A stretch of 7,809 nt of DNA. Origin: CALMEH01 sp964548225. GTDB lineage: Bacteria; Acidobacteriota; Blastocatellia; Pyrinomonadales; Pyrinomonadaceae. Where the stretch lies: positions 1 through 7,809 of the forward strand of contig CAZJQP010000127.1 of assembly GCA_964548225.1 (NCBI GenBank), written 5' to 3'. The translations under genes were made by a program, and so were the position numbers. Below, one piece after another: positions 1-6,786 of this stretch. The notes under the pieces are model-generated. The model saw only the letters and a program-made list of their open reading frames with translations. It searched no databases and was not told the origin of the DNA. Position 1 is the first letter of the stretch, and every line of letters begins with the position of its first letter.

Positions 1-155
1 TTTTTTTTTAAAAAATAAAAACTTAAAATTGTTTTTCTTATATATGGGTAATCGCGCCGTTATTATGGTTATTTTTTACACGCTTACTTCGTGCGCGTTT
101 CCGCATTTAATAAAATAAGCGGATAGACAAAATTACTTTTAGCTAAAACCTCTGG
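1..155. other. AT-rich non-coding stretch at window start
   Basis: No credible coding region is visible here on either strand. The first 30 bases are a T run followed by A-rich sequence. Short inverted repeats occur: CGCGC at 53-57 with GCGCG at 93-97, CACG at 79-82 with CGTG at 90-93, and TCCGC at 100-104 with GCGGA at 119-123. None is long enough, or followed by a good T tract, to be called a terminator for the plus-strand operon. The stretch is probably the spacer to an upstream gene that lies outside the window. Confidence 0.6.
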
Positions 156-244
156 AATAATTGAGAATTGCGAATTGGAATTTGATAATTGGCGCGTCAA
201 GATACGGCAAATTATTAATTATTCATTATCAATTATCAATTATT
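156..244. repeat. Heptanucleotide-period palindromic repeat (AT-rich form)
   Basis: The left part (159-193) reads as five 7-nt units: AATTGAG, AATTGCG, AATTGGA, ATTTGAT, AATTGGC. The right part (210-244) reads as five exact 7-nt steps: AATTATT, AATTATT, CATTATC, AATTATC, AATTATT. The outer ends are inverted copies. Bases 156-170 pair with 230-244 at 14 of 15 positions. The overall design is forward heptads followed by reverse-complement heptads, as in the array at 3064-3123, although the unit sequence differs. It lies upstream of the efflux operon, so it could contribute DNA or RNA structure in the leader. Its function is unknown. Confidence 0.7.
161..189 (+). promoter_or_regulatory. Possible sigma70-type promoter for the efflux operon
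   Basis: TTGAGA at 161-166 (5 of 6 to TTGACA) is separated by exactly 17 bases from GATAAT at 184-189 (5 of 6 to TATAAT). It is the best-spaced pair I found upstream of the channel gene and would give a leader of about 225 bases. Both boxes fall inside the AT-rich heptad repeat, whose units generate such strings easily, so chance is a serious alternative. Confidence 0.25.
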
Positions 245-421
245 TTAGAAGTTATACCTTTTATTTATCTTTGTCCGACTACTTACCTTCCAAATTTTTC
301 TCCGAAAAGCAAAATACACCTTTCAAATGTGCTTTTGGGGACATTACACTACACCTTCGCACCGCCTATCTTGGCAATATCAGCCGCAATTAGATTCAAA
401 AATCAAAGAGAAACAAAAATT
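245..421. other. Non-coding leader upstream of the channel gene
   Basis: This stretch shows no gene with a believable start or protein. It ends in an A-rich segment with a weak purine-rich ribosome-binding candidate, AAAGAG at 405-410, 11 bases before the ATG at 422. An 8-base direct repeat, TACACCTT, occurs at 315-322 and 350-357 and is too short to interpret. No riboswitch or small-RNA structure is recognised. Confidence 0.5.
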
Positions 422-1774
422 ATGAAATTTATAAAAATGCTAATGATTATGTTGACGGTGTGCGCTTTCGCCGAAAATGCTGCACAGGCGCAACAAACAC
501 CGGTCGAAATTTTGACTTTAGAAAAAGCTATCGAAACTGCTTTGCAGAATAACACTTCAGTCAAAAACGATGGACTCGAAATCAAGAAAATCGGTTTTGC
601 CGAATCTGCTTATCGCACCCGCCGTCTGCCGCAGTTTGAAGTTTCCACTTCGATTTCGCAACCGCTGACGCGCTTGGCTTTTACGATTGAAAAAGGTCAG
701 TTCGGCGATTTTGCAAATACCGGACCGATTCCTTCGACCAGAACAACGATTCGCTCTTCTTTCTCGCCGACGATTTTGATTAGCGCACAAGTTCAGCAAC
801 CGCTTTCACAGCTTTACGAAATAAAACTAAACCTCAAAAAATTTGCCGTGAACAAGGAAATGTCCGAAGAGCAGTTTCGCCAAAAACGGCAAACAATCAC
901 GGCGGAAATCAAGAATGTATATTTTCAAATTATGCAGACCGAAAGTGTATTGAAAACGGCGGAAGAATCATTAAAACTCAGCCGCGAAGTCAATCGCGTT
1001 ACCGAACAATATGTCAAAGAAGGTTACGTTTTGGCTTCCGAAAAACTTGAAACCGAAACGAAAGTCGCGCAAGCCGAATATCAAATTTTGATGCTCGGCA
1101 ACCGTCTGTCAACACAAAAAGAACAACTCAACTATCTGCTCGGACGCGATGTGCGGACGGATTTCACCGTCGTTTTTCCCGCGTCTTTTTTGAACATTGC
1201 CGAAACCGACCTTGCCGAAGCGCAAAAACGTGCGCTCGAACGACGCCCCGAAATTCGTCTGGCGCGATTACGAATCAAAGAGACGGAATTGGACAGGCGA
1301 ATAAAAAAATCCGAATTTATTCCCGAAGTGAGTCTCAGTGCAAGCTATCTTTCGCCGTTTAATTTTTCGACATTTTTACCGAAAAACATCGTAAATGTCG
1401 GCGTTTCGGTCAAATGGGAAGTTTTCGATTGGGGACGAAAAAAAGTCGAACTCGCCGAAAAACAAGTTTCCGCCGAGCAAGCCGAAAATTCCCTGCGCGA
1501 GACGGAAAATCTGATTTTGATGGAAGTCAGCGCGAAATTTCGCAAGCTGAAAGAATCCGCCGAACAGCTTCGCATCGCGCAAATGTCGCAGAAAGCCGCC
1601 CGCGCAAATTTGCAAATCGCACTTTACAGATACCAACAGCAAATCGTTCTTTACAAAGACGTTCTGCAAATCCAAACCGCGCTTTCGGAAGCCGACATGA
1701 ATTATCAAACCGCCCTGCTTTCGTTTTGGACGGCAAAAGCCGAATTTGAAAAAGTATTAGGAGAAGAAAAATGA
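422..1774 (+). CDS. TolC-family outer-membrane efflux channel
   Basis: This encodes a 450-residue protein of usual TolC-family length. Three such protomers normally form a beta-barrel plus a periplasmic alpha-helical tunnel, the exit duct of a tripartite pump. The ATG at 422 is chosen because it gives a clear Sec signal peptide: a Lys-containing start, a hydrophobic core at about residues 6-16, and a probable cut after AQA near residue 23. The frame stays open upstream to 161, but that stretch is non-coding in character and lies in a repeat. The two structural repeats are visible. The first begins with LEKAIETALQNN at 33-44. The second begins with RRPEIRLARLRIKETE at 274-289 and leads into the strand PEVSLSASY. 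The typical channel motif VKWEVFDWGRK is at 330-340, and the closing helix runs at about 421-447. It overlaps the adaptor start by 4 bp. The substrate is not determined. Confidence 0.95.
   Translation: MKFIKMLMIMLTVCAFAENAAQAQQTPVEILTLEKAIETALQNNTSVKNDGLEIKKIGFAESAYRTRRLPQFEVSTSISQPLTRLAFTIEKGQFGDFANTGPIPSTRTTIRSSFSPTILISAQVQQPLSQLYEIKLNLKKFAVNKEMSEEQFRQKRQTITAEIKNVYFQIMQTESVLKTAEESLKLSREVNRVTEQYVKEGYVLASEKLETETKVAQAEYQILMLGNRLSTQKEQLNYLLGRDVRTDFTVVFPASFLNIAETDLAEAQKRALERRPEIRLARLRIKETELDRRIKKSEFIPEVSLSASYLSPFNFSTFLPKNIVNVGVSVKWEVFDWGRKKVELAEKQVSAEQAENSLRETENLILMEVSAKFRKLKESAEQLRIAQMSQKAARANLQIALYRYQQQIVLYKDVLQIQTALSEADMNYQTALLSFWTAKAEFEKVLGEEK
1759..1763 (+). promoter_or_regulatory. Ribosome-binding site of the adaptor gene
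   Basis: AGGAG lies 7 bases before the ATG at 1771, within the last codons of the channel gene. It is the strongest Shine-Dalgarno match in the operon. With the ATGA stop-start overlap it supports translational coupling of channel and adaptor. Confidence 0.8.
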
Positions 1775-3054
1775 AAAAGCTGAAATTTATCGTCATTGTC
1801 ATCGTCATTTTTTCGCTCGCGTGTCAAAAAGCCGCGACCAAAGAGCAAACACCAAAGCCTGTAAAAATCAAAGAAGTCGAGACTTTTGCAGGACAAAAAG
1901 GCAGTCGCTATTCGGCAACCATTCGTCCGAACACGCAGGTCGAAATCGGTTTCAAAGTCGGCGGTTATGTCGAATCAATCGCCGCCGAAACCGATGCGAG
2001 CGGTTTTCGGCGAACTCTGCAAGCGGGCGACATTGTTTCAAAAGGGCAATTTTTGGCGCAACTGCGGCGGAGCGATTATCAAACCAAAGTCAATCAAGCC
2101 GTGTCGCAAAAAAGCGAAGCGCAAAAAAACGTCAATACGAGTCGGGCGCAATTGAACGAAACCGAATCAGCGATTTTGGTCAATCAATCGCAAGTGCGCG
2201 AAGCCGAAGTCAATTTGGAACGCGCCAAAACGGATTTCACCCGCGCTAAAAATCTTTACGAAACGCAAAGTTTGACGAAAAAAGATTTCGATGCCGCAAA
2301 AACAAATCTCGACACGGCGAATGCGCGGCTCGATTTCGCCCGCGCTTCGCTGAATACTGCACAGGCAAAAACCAAAACCGTAAAATCGCAGGTCGAAACG
2401 GTTCAAGCGCAGGTCGAAACGGCGGAAACGGTGATTGACCAAATGCGAATTCCTTTGCAAGACACAACGCTTCGCGCACCGTTTTCGGCAATTGTTTTGG
2501 AAAGAAAAATCGAGACGGGAGCATTGGTCGTGCCGAATGCTCCGGCATTTGTTCTTGCGGATACGACTTCGGTCAAAGCCGTCTTCGGCGTGCCGGATGT
2601 CGAATTGGAAAAACTCCAAAACGGGCAGGTTTTGACTCTGACCACCGATGCCTTGCCGAATCGGGAATTTTCGGGGCGAGTTTCGCGCATCGCGCCTTCG
2701 GCAGACCAAAACAGTCGCGTTTTCGAGGTCGAAGTAACAATTTCCAATCTGCAAAATTTGCTCAAACCCGGAATGATTGCTTCGCTCGAATTGATGTCTG
2801 AAAAAACCAATGAAATAAGCAATGTCGTGCCTCTCAGTTCCATCGTGCGCTCGAAAAATAATGCCGACGACTATGCGGTTTTTGTCGCGCAAGAGATTGA
2901 CGGCGTTCAGGTTGCGCGTTCCCGCGAAGTCGTTTTGGGCGAATCTTTCGGCAACGCGGTAGCAATTACAAAAGGTTTGGACAAAGGCGAAAAAGTCATC
3001 ATCAGTGGCGCAACATTGCTCGCGGACGGAGAGAAAATTCAGATTGTTCCATAA
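1771..3054 (+). CDS. RND efflux periplasmic adaptor (membrane fusion protein)
   Basis: This 427-residue protein bridges the permease and the TolC-like channel. The N-terminus has two lysines, a hydrophobic core and Cys18 in the context SLAC. It is probably a lipoprotein like AcrA or MexA, although Ser at position -3 of the lipobox is atypical. Domains in order are the first half of the lipoyl/barrel-sandwich domain (about 58-100), a long alpha-helical hairpin (about 101-230), the second lipoyl half with LRAPFSAIV at 234-242, a beta-barrel (about 265-342, ending in LKPGMIASLEL) and a membrane-proximal domain (about 350-427). The hairpin tip carries a TolC-docking RLS-type motif with R158, L162 and T169 at the same spacing as AcrA R128/L132/S139, with Thr replacing Ser. 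Each arm looks about 28 residues longer than in AcrA. A good Shine-Dalgarno and an ATGA overlap fix the start. Confidence 0.95.
   Translation: MKKLKFIVIVIVIFSLACQKAATKEQTPKPVKIKEVETFAGQKGSRYSATIRPNTQVEIGFKVGGYVESIAAETDASGFRRTLQAGDIVSKGQFLAQLRRSDYQTKVNQAVSQKSEAQKNVNTSRAQLNETESAILVNQSQVREAEVNLERAKTDFTRAKNLYETQSLTKKDFDAAKTNLDTANARLDFARASLNTAQAKTKTVKSQVETVQAQVETAETVIDQMRIPLQDTTLRAPFSAIVLERKIETGALVVPNAPAFVLADTTSVKAVFGVPDVELEKLQNGQVLTLTTDALPNREFSGRVSRIAPSADQNSRVFEVEVTISNLQNLLKPGMIASLELMSEKTNEISNVVPLSSIVRSKNNADDYAVFVAQEIDGVQVARSREVVLGESFGNAVAITKGLDKGEKVIISGATLLADGEKIQIVP
2388..2422 (+). repeat. 21-nt tandem duplication inside the adaptor hairpin
   Basis: The 14-mer GCAGGTCGAAACGG occurs at 2388-2401 and again at 2409-2422, exactly 21 bases apart. 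In frame this gives two consecutive seven-residue units, SQVETVQ and AQVETAE, which is one coiled-coil heptad per copy in the second arm of the hairpin. It looks like a recent in-frame duplication of one heptad, but convergence in a low-complexity coiled coil is possible. Confidence 0.5.
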
Positions 3055-3063
3055 AACGATTTC

Positions 3064-3123
3064 GGATTTAGGATTGCGGATTGCGGATTTTCAATCGCAA
3101 ATCGCAAATCGCAAATCGCAAAT
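3064..3123. repeat. Heptanucleotide-period palindromic array in the adaptor-permease gap
   Basis: Eight exact 7-nt steps run without interruption: GGATTTA, GGATTGC, GGATTGC, GGATTTT, then CAATCGC, AAATCGC, AAATCGC, AAATCGC, followed by AAAT. The two halves are near reverse complements. Bases 3064-3088 can pair with 3093-3117 around a TTTC loop. Each 7-nt unit contributes G-C, G-U, an A-A mismatch, U-A, U-A, G-C and C-G. The array fills most of the 77-base gap and ends 8 bases before the permease ATG. Heptanucleotide short tandem repeats are known from filamentous cyanobacteria, and this one looks analogous. It might influence permease translation, mRNA processing or partial transcript termination, but no T tract follows it. 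Confidence 0.8.
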
Positions 3124-3131
3124 AAAAAGCT

Positions 3132-6100
3132 ATGTCACACATAAATTACGATTCTGAAACCATCGAAAAAACGCGCAATTTATCGCGGTTTTGTATCGAA
3201 AATCGTCAAATCGCCTGGGTTTTGCTGTTGGCAACTTGTCTTTGGGGGATTTACGGCTATTTCAGTATGCCGCAACGCAAAGACCCGGAAATCCCGATAA
3301 AAATGGCGGTGGTTTTGATTCCTTGGACGGGCGCGAGTGCGGAAAAAGTCGAGCAACTCGTAACCAAAAAAATCGAGGAAAAAATTGCTGACAACACAAA
3401 GGTTACGAAAATCGAATCAATCTCGCGCACCGGAATTTCGGTGGTTTATATCGAATTGGACGATAAGGTTAAAGACACGGGCAAAGAGTTTGACGACATC
3501 AAACTCAAGCTCGACACGATTCGGGATTTGCCGCCCGATGCGGGACCAATAAATTTTGTCAAAGATTTTGGCGATACTGCCGCTTTGATGCTGACGGTTG
3601 CCAGCCCGAAAGTCGGTGAAATCGAAATCTCTCAACGTGCGGCGCAAATTCAAACGGCGATTGAAAAAACGCGGGCGAATAAACAAAATCATTTTGCCTT
3701 GGTTTTCAATTTTCCAAGTTCGGTTCAATTAAAAGTTGTCCGCCGTCCGCTTGATATTTTTGTAAATTACACCAAAGAAAAAGGTTTTGCCGATGATTTG
3801 CAGATTATCGAAGGCATCGGATTTGCCGCGATTGACGGCTCAACTCAAGCAAATGACGCGCAGATTTTGGAGTTTCTGCAAAAATTTGTCTCCGAAAAAT
3901 TGCAGTCTTCGGAATTTCACCCCGATTTTTGGCGACCTTTTGTAGTGCGTGAAGCTTCGGAAATCAAAACAAAATTGGCTCAAGTTGCGGGCGATAAATA
4001 CAGTTACCGCGAGATGGATGAATTTACGGAACTTCTGGAAAAAACTTTCAAAGCTAACGAGATTGTTTCCAAAGTTGACCGCTCCGGTCTGTTAAATGAG
4101 GCGATTTATCTGCTTTATTCGCAAGAACGGCTGGCATCTTACGGGCTTCAGCCGAATGTTCTAGGCAAGGTTTTGCAATCGCGCAACACACAAAAATCAG
4201 GCGGGCAAATCAATGTCGAAGGGAAAAATGTAACTATTGAGCCTTCGGGTGAATTCAAAAGCGAGCGTGAAATCGGCGATGTTTTAGTGCCGACAAATTC
4301 GGGGCAATCCGTTTATTTGCGCGATTTAGCTGAAATCGGACGCGGTTATGAAAGTCCGGCGCGGTTTCTGAACTATTTCAACGGACGCGATTCACAGGGA
4401 AATTGGCAACGCAGTCGGGCGATTACGCTTTCGGTGCAGATGCGTTCCGGCGAAAAAATCGGACATTTCGGCGAAGAAATTGACGTGATGCTGGAAACCG
4501 TCAAAAAACAACTGCCCGAAGATTTGATTTTTGCCAGAACGTCCGACCAGCCTTTGCAGGTTGAAGAAAATGTTTCGTTGTTTATGTCGAGTCTTTGGGA
4601 AGCGATTATTTTGGTCGTCATCGTCGCATTGATTGGTTTTTGGGAATGGCGTTCAGCTTTATTGATGGCACTTTCAATTCCGCTGACTTTGGCGATGACT
4701 TTTGGAATGATGTCGGTTCTCGGCATTGATTTGCAACAGGTTTCGATTGCTTCGCTGATTATCGCTCTCGGACTTTTAGTTGATGATCCGGTCGTCGCGG
4801 GTGATGCCATCAAACGCGATTTGGCGGACGGATTTCCGGCACAAATTGCGGCGTGGTTTGGTCCGACAAAACTTGCCACGGCAATACTTTACGCCACGAT
4901 TACCAACATTGTCGCTTATCTGCCATTTCTGCTTTTGCCGGGAAGCACAGGCGAATTTATTTACAGTTTGCCGATTGTGATGACCTGTTCGCTAGTTGCT
5001 TCGCGGATTGTTTCGATGACTTTTATTCCGCTTTTGAGCTTTTATCTGCTGCGTCCGAAAACCGAAACGCCGATTGAAGAGCGCAAGAAAAAAGGCTTTG
5101 CCGCCGTTTATTATCGAATCGGAAGCTGGGCAATCGAGCATCGTTGGAAAGCATTGGCGGCTTCACTCGTTTTGCTTTTAATCGGCGGATTTTTTGTCAG
5201 CCAGCTAAAGACGAGTTTTTTCTCGAAAGACAATGCCTATTTGTCGTATGTTGACGTTTGGCTTCCACAGGACGCGTCGCTCTCGGTAACAAATGAAACC
5301 GCCGAAAAAGCCGAAGAAATTATCCGCGAAGTTTTGGCGAAATACGCCGAACATCATTCCGAAGACGGCAAACCGCACGAGGTTTTACAATCGTTGACCA
5401 CTTTTGTCGGCGGTGGCGGACCGCGTTTTTGGTCATCGGTTTCGCCCGAATTGCAACAGCTAAATTACGCGCAAATCATTATCCAAGTTAAAGATAAACA
5501 CGACACGGCGCATTTTGTCGAACCGTTGCAAAAGGCTCTTTCCCAAAAAATTCCGGGGGCGCGGATTGATGTCCGTCAACTCGAAACAGGTAAAGCCGTT
5601 GGAATTCCCGTCGCGCTTCGTCTAACGGGCGAAAACATCGAAACTTTGCGCGATTTGGCAAACAAACTCAAAAACATTTTGGAAAAAACCGAAATGACCG
5701 AGCGGATTCGGGACGATTGGGGCGAAGAAAGTTTCAATGTCCGTCTGCAAACCGATGCCGACCGCGCTTCGATTATCGGTATCACCAACGAAGATGTCGC
5801 TATGTCTTCGTCGGGCGCGACTCGCGGACAGGTTTTGACCACTTTGCGCGAAGGCGACAAACAAATTTCGGTGATTTCGCGTCTGCGGATGGAAGAACGT
5901 GCCGGTCTTGAAGATTTGAATAATTTGTATGTTTATTCGTCGCAAAATTCACAAAAAGTCCCGCTTCGGCAGATTTCGACCACCGAATACGAGATGCAAA
6001 CCGATAAACTGCGTTCCCGCAATCAGTTTCGCACGATTACGGTTTCGGCGATGCCGAATTACGGAGTTCTGGCTTCGGAGGTAATGAATGCAACGCGAAA

Positions 6101-6755
6101 AGATTTGCAGGTATTTGAAAAAAATCTGCCGTCCGGTTACAAACTCGAAATCGGCGGCGAGGAAGAAGAACAGATAAAGAATTTTCCAAAACTCGGAATG
6201 GTTTTGGGAATTTCAGTCGCGGCAATTTTTCTCGCGCTGGTTTTTCAGTTCAAAAATGCTATCAAACCACTCATCGTCTTTGCCGCCGTGCCTTTCGGAA
6301 TAATGGGTGCACTAATCGCGCTGTGGCTGATGGCAACTCCGTTTGGGTTTATGGCTTTTTTGGGAATTATCAGTTTAATCGGCGTAATCGTCAGTCATAT
6401 CATCGTTTTGTTCGATTTTATCGAGGAAAAACACGCCGAAGGCGAACCGCTTCGTGAGGCTTTGCTCGATGCCGGAATTATGCGACTGCGCCCCGTTTTG
6501 ATTACGGTCGGCGCAACGGTCATCGCACTTTTTCCGCTCGCAATGCACGGCGGACCGCTTTGGGAGCCGCTTTGCTATGCCCAAATCGGCGGACTTTCCG
6601 TAGCAACTTTTATCACACTTTTGCTCGTGCCGGTGCTTTATGCGATTTTCGTAATTGATTTGAGATTGGTTAAATGGAATGGCGATTTGGGCGTTAGAAA
6701 AGTTTCGGAAACTGAGGAAGAAATTGAAGAAATTGAAGAAATGCAATCGGAGTAA
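3132..6755 (+). CDS. RND-family efflux permease, extended porter domain
   Basis: This is a 1207-residue inner-membrane proton antiporter of the AcrB/TriC superfamily (usual length about 1030-1050). TM1 is at about 26-44, the first porter/docking loop at about 45-485, TM2-TM7 at about 487-690, the second periplasmic loop at about 691-1015, and TM8-TM12 at about 1018-1172. Family marks include MPQRKDPEIP near 46-55, the TM4 proton-relay pair D551-D552 in GLLVDDPVVAGDAI (547-560), and AAVPFGIMGA at 1051-1060. Between the strand ending near residue 160 and the helix starting near 291, about 125 extra residues replace a short loop in AcrB. The TM10 relay lysine (AcrB K940) aligns with Ser1088, next to His1089. 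The C-terminus is acidic (1192-1207). The ATG is the only good start, although no Shine-Dalgarno is visible and the upstream gap holds the heptad array. The protein probably works with the adjacent adaptor and channel. Substrate is unknown. Confidence 0.95.
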   Translation: MSHINYDSETIEKTRNLSRFCIENRQIAWVLLLATCLWGIYGYFSMPQRKDPEIPIKMAVVLIPWTGASAEKVEQLVTKKIEEKIADNTKVTKIESISRTGISVVYIELDDKVKDTGKEFDDIKLKLDTIRDLPPDAGPINFVKDFGDTAALMLTVASPKVGEIEISQRAAQIQTAIEKTRANKQNHFALVFNFPSSVQLKVVRRPLDIFVNYTKEKGFADDLQIIEGIGFAAIDGSTQANDAQILEFLQKFVSEKLQSSEFHPDFWRPFVVREASEIKTKLAQVAGDKYSYREMDEFTELLEKTFKANEIVSKVDRSGLLNEAIYLLYSQERLASYGLQPNVLGKVLQSRNTQKSGGQINVEGKNVTIEPSGEFKSEREIGDVLVPTNSGQSVYLRDLAEIGRGYESPARFLNYFNGRDSQGNWQRSRAITLSVQMRSGEKIGHFGEEIDVMLETVKKQLPEDLIFARTSDQPLQVEENVSLFMSSLWEAIILVVIVALIGFWEWRSALLMALSIPLTLAMTFGMMSVLGIDLQQVSIASLIIALGLLVDDPVVAGDAIKRDLADGFPAQIAAWFGPTKLATAILYATITNIVAYLPFLLLPGSTGEFIYSLPIVMTCSLVASRIVSMTFIPLLSFYLLRPKTETPIEERKKKGFAAVYYRIGSWAIEHRWKALAASLVLLLIGGFFVSQLKTSFFSKDNAYLSYVDVWLPQDASLSVTNETAEKAEEIIREVLAKYAEHHSEDGKPHEVLQSLTTFVGGGGPRFWSSVSPELQQLNYAQIIIQVKDKHDTAHFVEPLQKALSQKIPGARIDVRQLETGKAVGIPVALRLTGENIETLRDLANKLKNILEKTEMTERIRDDWGEESFNVRLQTDADRASIIGITNEDVAMSSSGATRGQVLTTLREGDKQISVISRLRMEERAGLEDLNNLYVYSSQNSQKVPLRQISTTEYEMQTDKLRSRNQFRTITVSAMPNYGVLASEVMNATRKDLQVFEKNLPSGYKLEIGGEEEEQIKNFPKLGMVLGISVAAIFLALVFQFKNAIKPLIVFAAVPFGIMGALIALWLMATPFGFMAFLGIISLIGVIVSHIIVLFDFIEEKHAEGEPLREALLDAGIMRLRPVLITVGATVIALFPLAMHGGPLWEPLCYAQIGGLSVATFITLLLVPVLYAIFVIDLRLVKWNGDLGVRKVSETEEEIEEIEEMQSE
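6717..6743 (+). repeat. 9-nt tandem repeat coding the acidic permease tail
   Basis: GAAGAAATT occurs twice in a row (6717-6725, 6726-6734), followed by a near copy ending in ATG (6735-6743). In frame it encodes alternating Glu and Ile in the cytoplasmic C-terminal tail, EEIEEIEEM. It is likely a slippage-prone microsatellite with little effect on the transport core. Confidence 0.55.
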
Positions 6756-6768
6756 ATTACAGAAGAAA

Positions 6769-6774
6769 AAGGAG
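6769..6774 (+). promoter_or_regulatory. Ribosome-binding site of the hydrolase gene
   Basis: AAGGAG lies 12 bases before the ATG at 6787, a slightly long spacing. It sits in the 31-base gap after the permease stop. It supports the ATG at 6787 over the upstream in-frame ATG at 6679, which lies inside the permease gene. Confidence 0.65.
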
Positions 6775-6786
6775 AATTTTTACGTT

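Noticed and set aside
100..123. A hairpin TCCGC/GCGGA as an intrinsic terminator.
   Set aside because: The stem is only 5 bp around an AT-rich loop, and no T tract follows directly.
266..273. TATCTTTG, matching the Bacteroidota -7 promoter pattern TAnnTTTG.
   Set aside because: No TTTG partner lies at the expected -33 distance, and nothing else in the window points to Bacteroidota.
315..357. Direct repeat TACACCTT as an operator pair.
   Set aside because: Eight bases at a 35-base distance in AT-rich DNA is expected by chance, and the copies are not themselves palindromic.
175..393. A 72-codon plus-strand open frame upstream of the channel gene.
   Set aside because: It is built largely from the 7-nt repeat and AT-rich leader, lacks a ribosome-binding site and resembles no protein family.
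161..421. An 87-codon N-terminal extension of the channel protein from a TTG at 161.
   Set aside because: The ATG at 422 gives a clean signal peptide and a family-typical length. The upstream part lies in an AT-rich repeat and has no family resemblance.
2167..2892. A long (241-codon) minus-strand open frame opposite the adaptor gene.
   Set aside because: Its translation is rich in Arg, Phe and Cys, as expected for the antisense of a biased codon pattern. The plus-strand adaptor is unambiguous.
3064..3123. The heptad array as a CRISPR-like repeat array.
   Set aside because: Units are 7 bases with no spacers and the halves are inverted. This is simple tandem/palindromic DNA.
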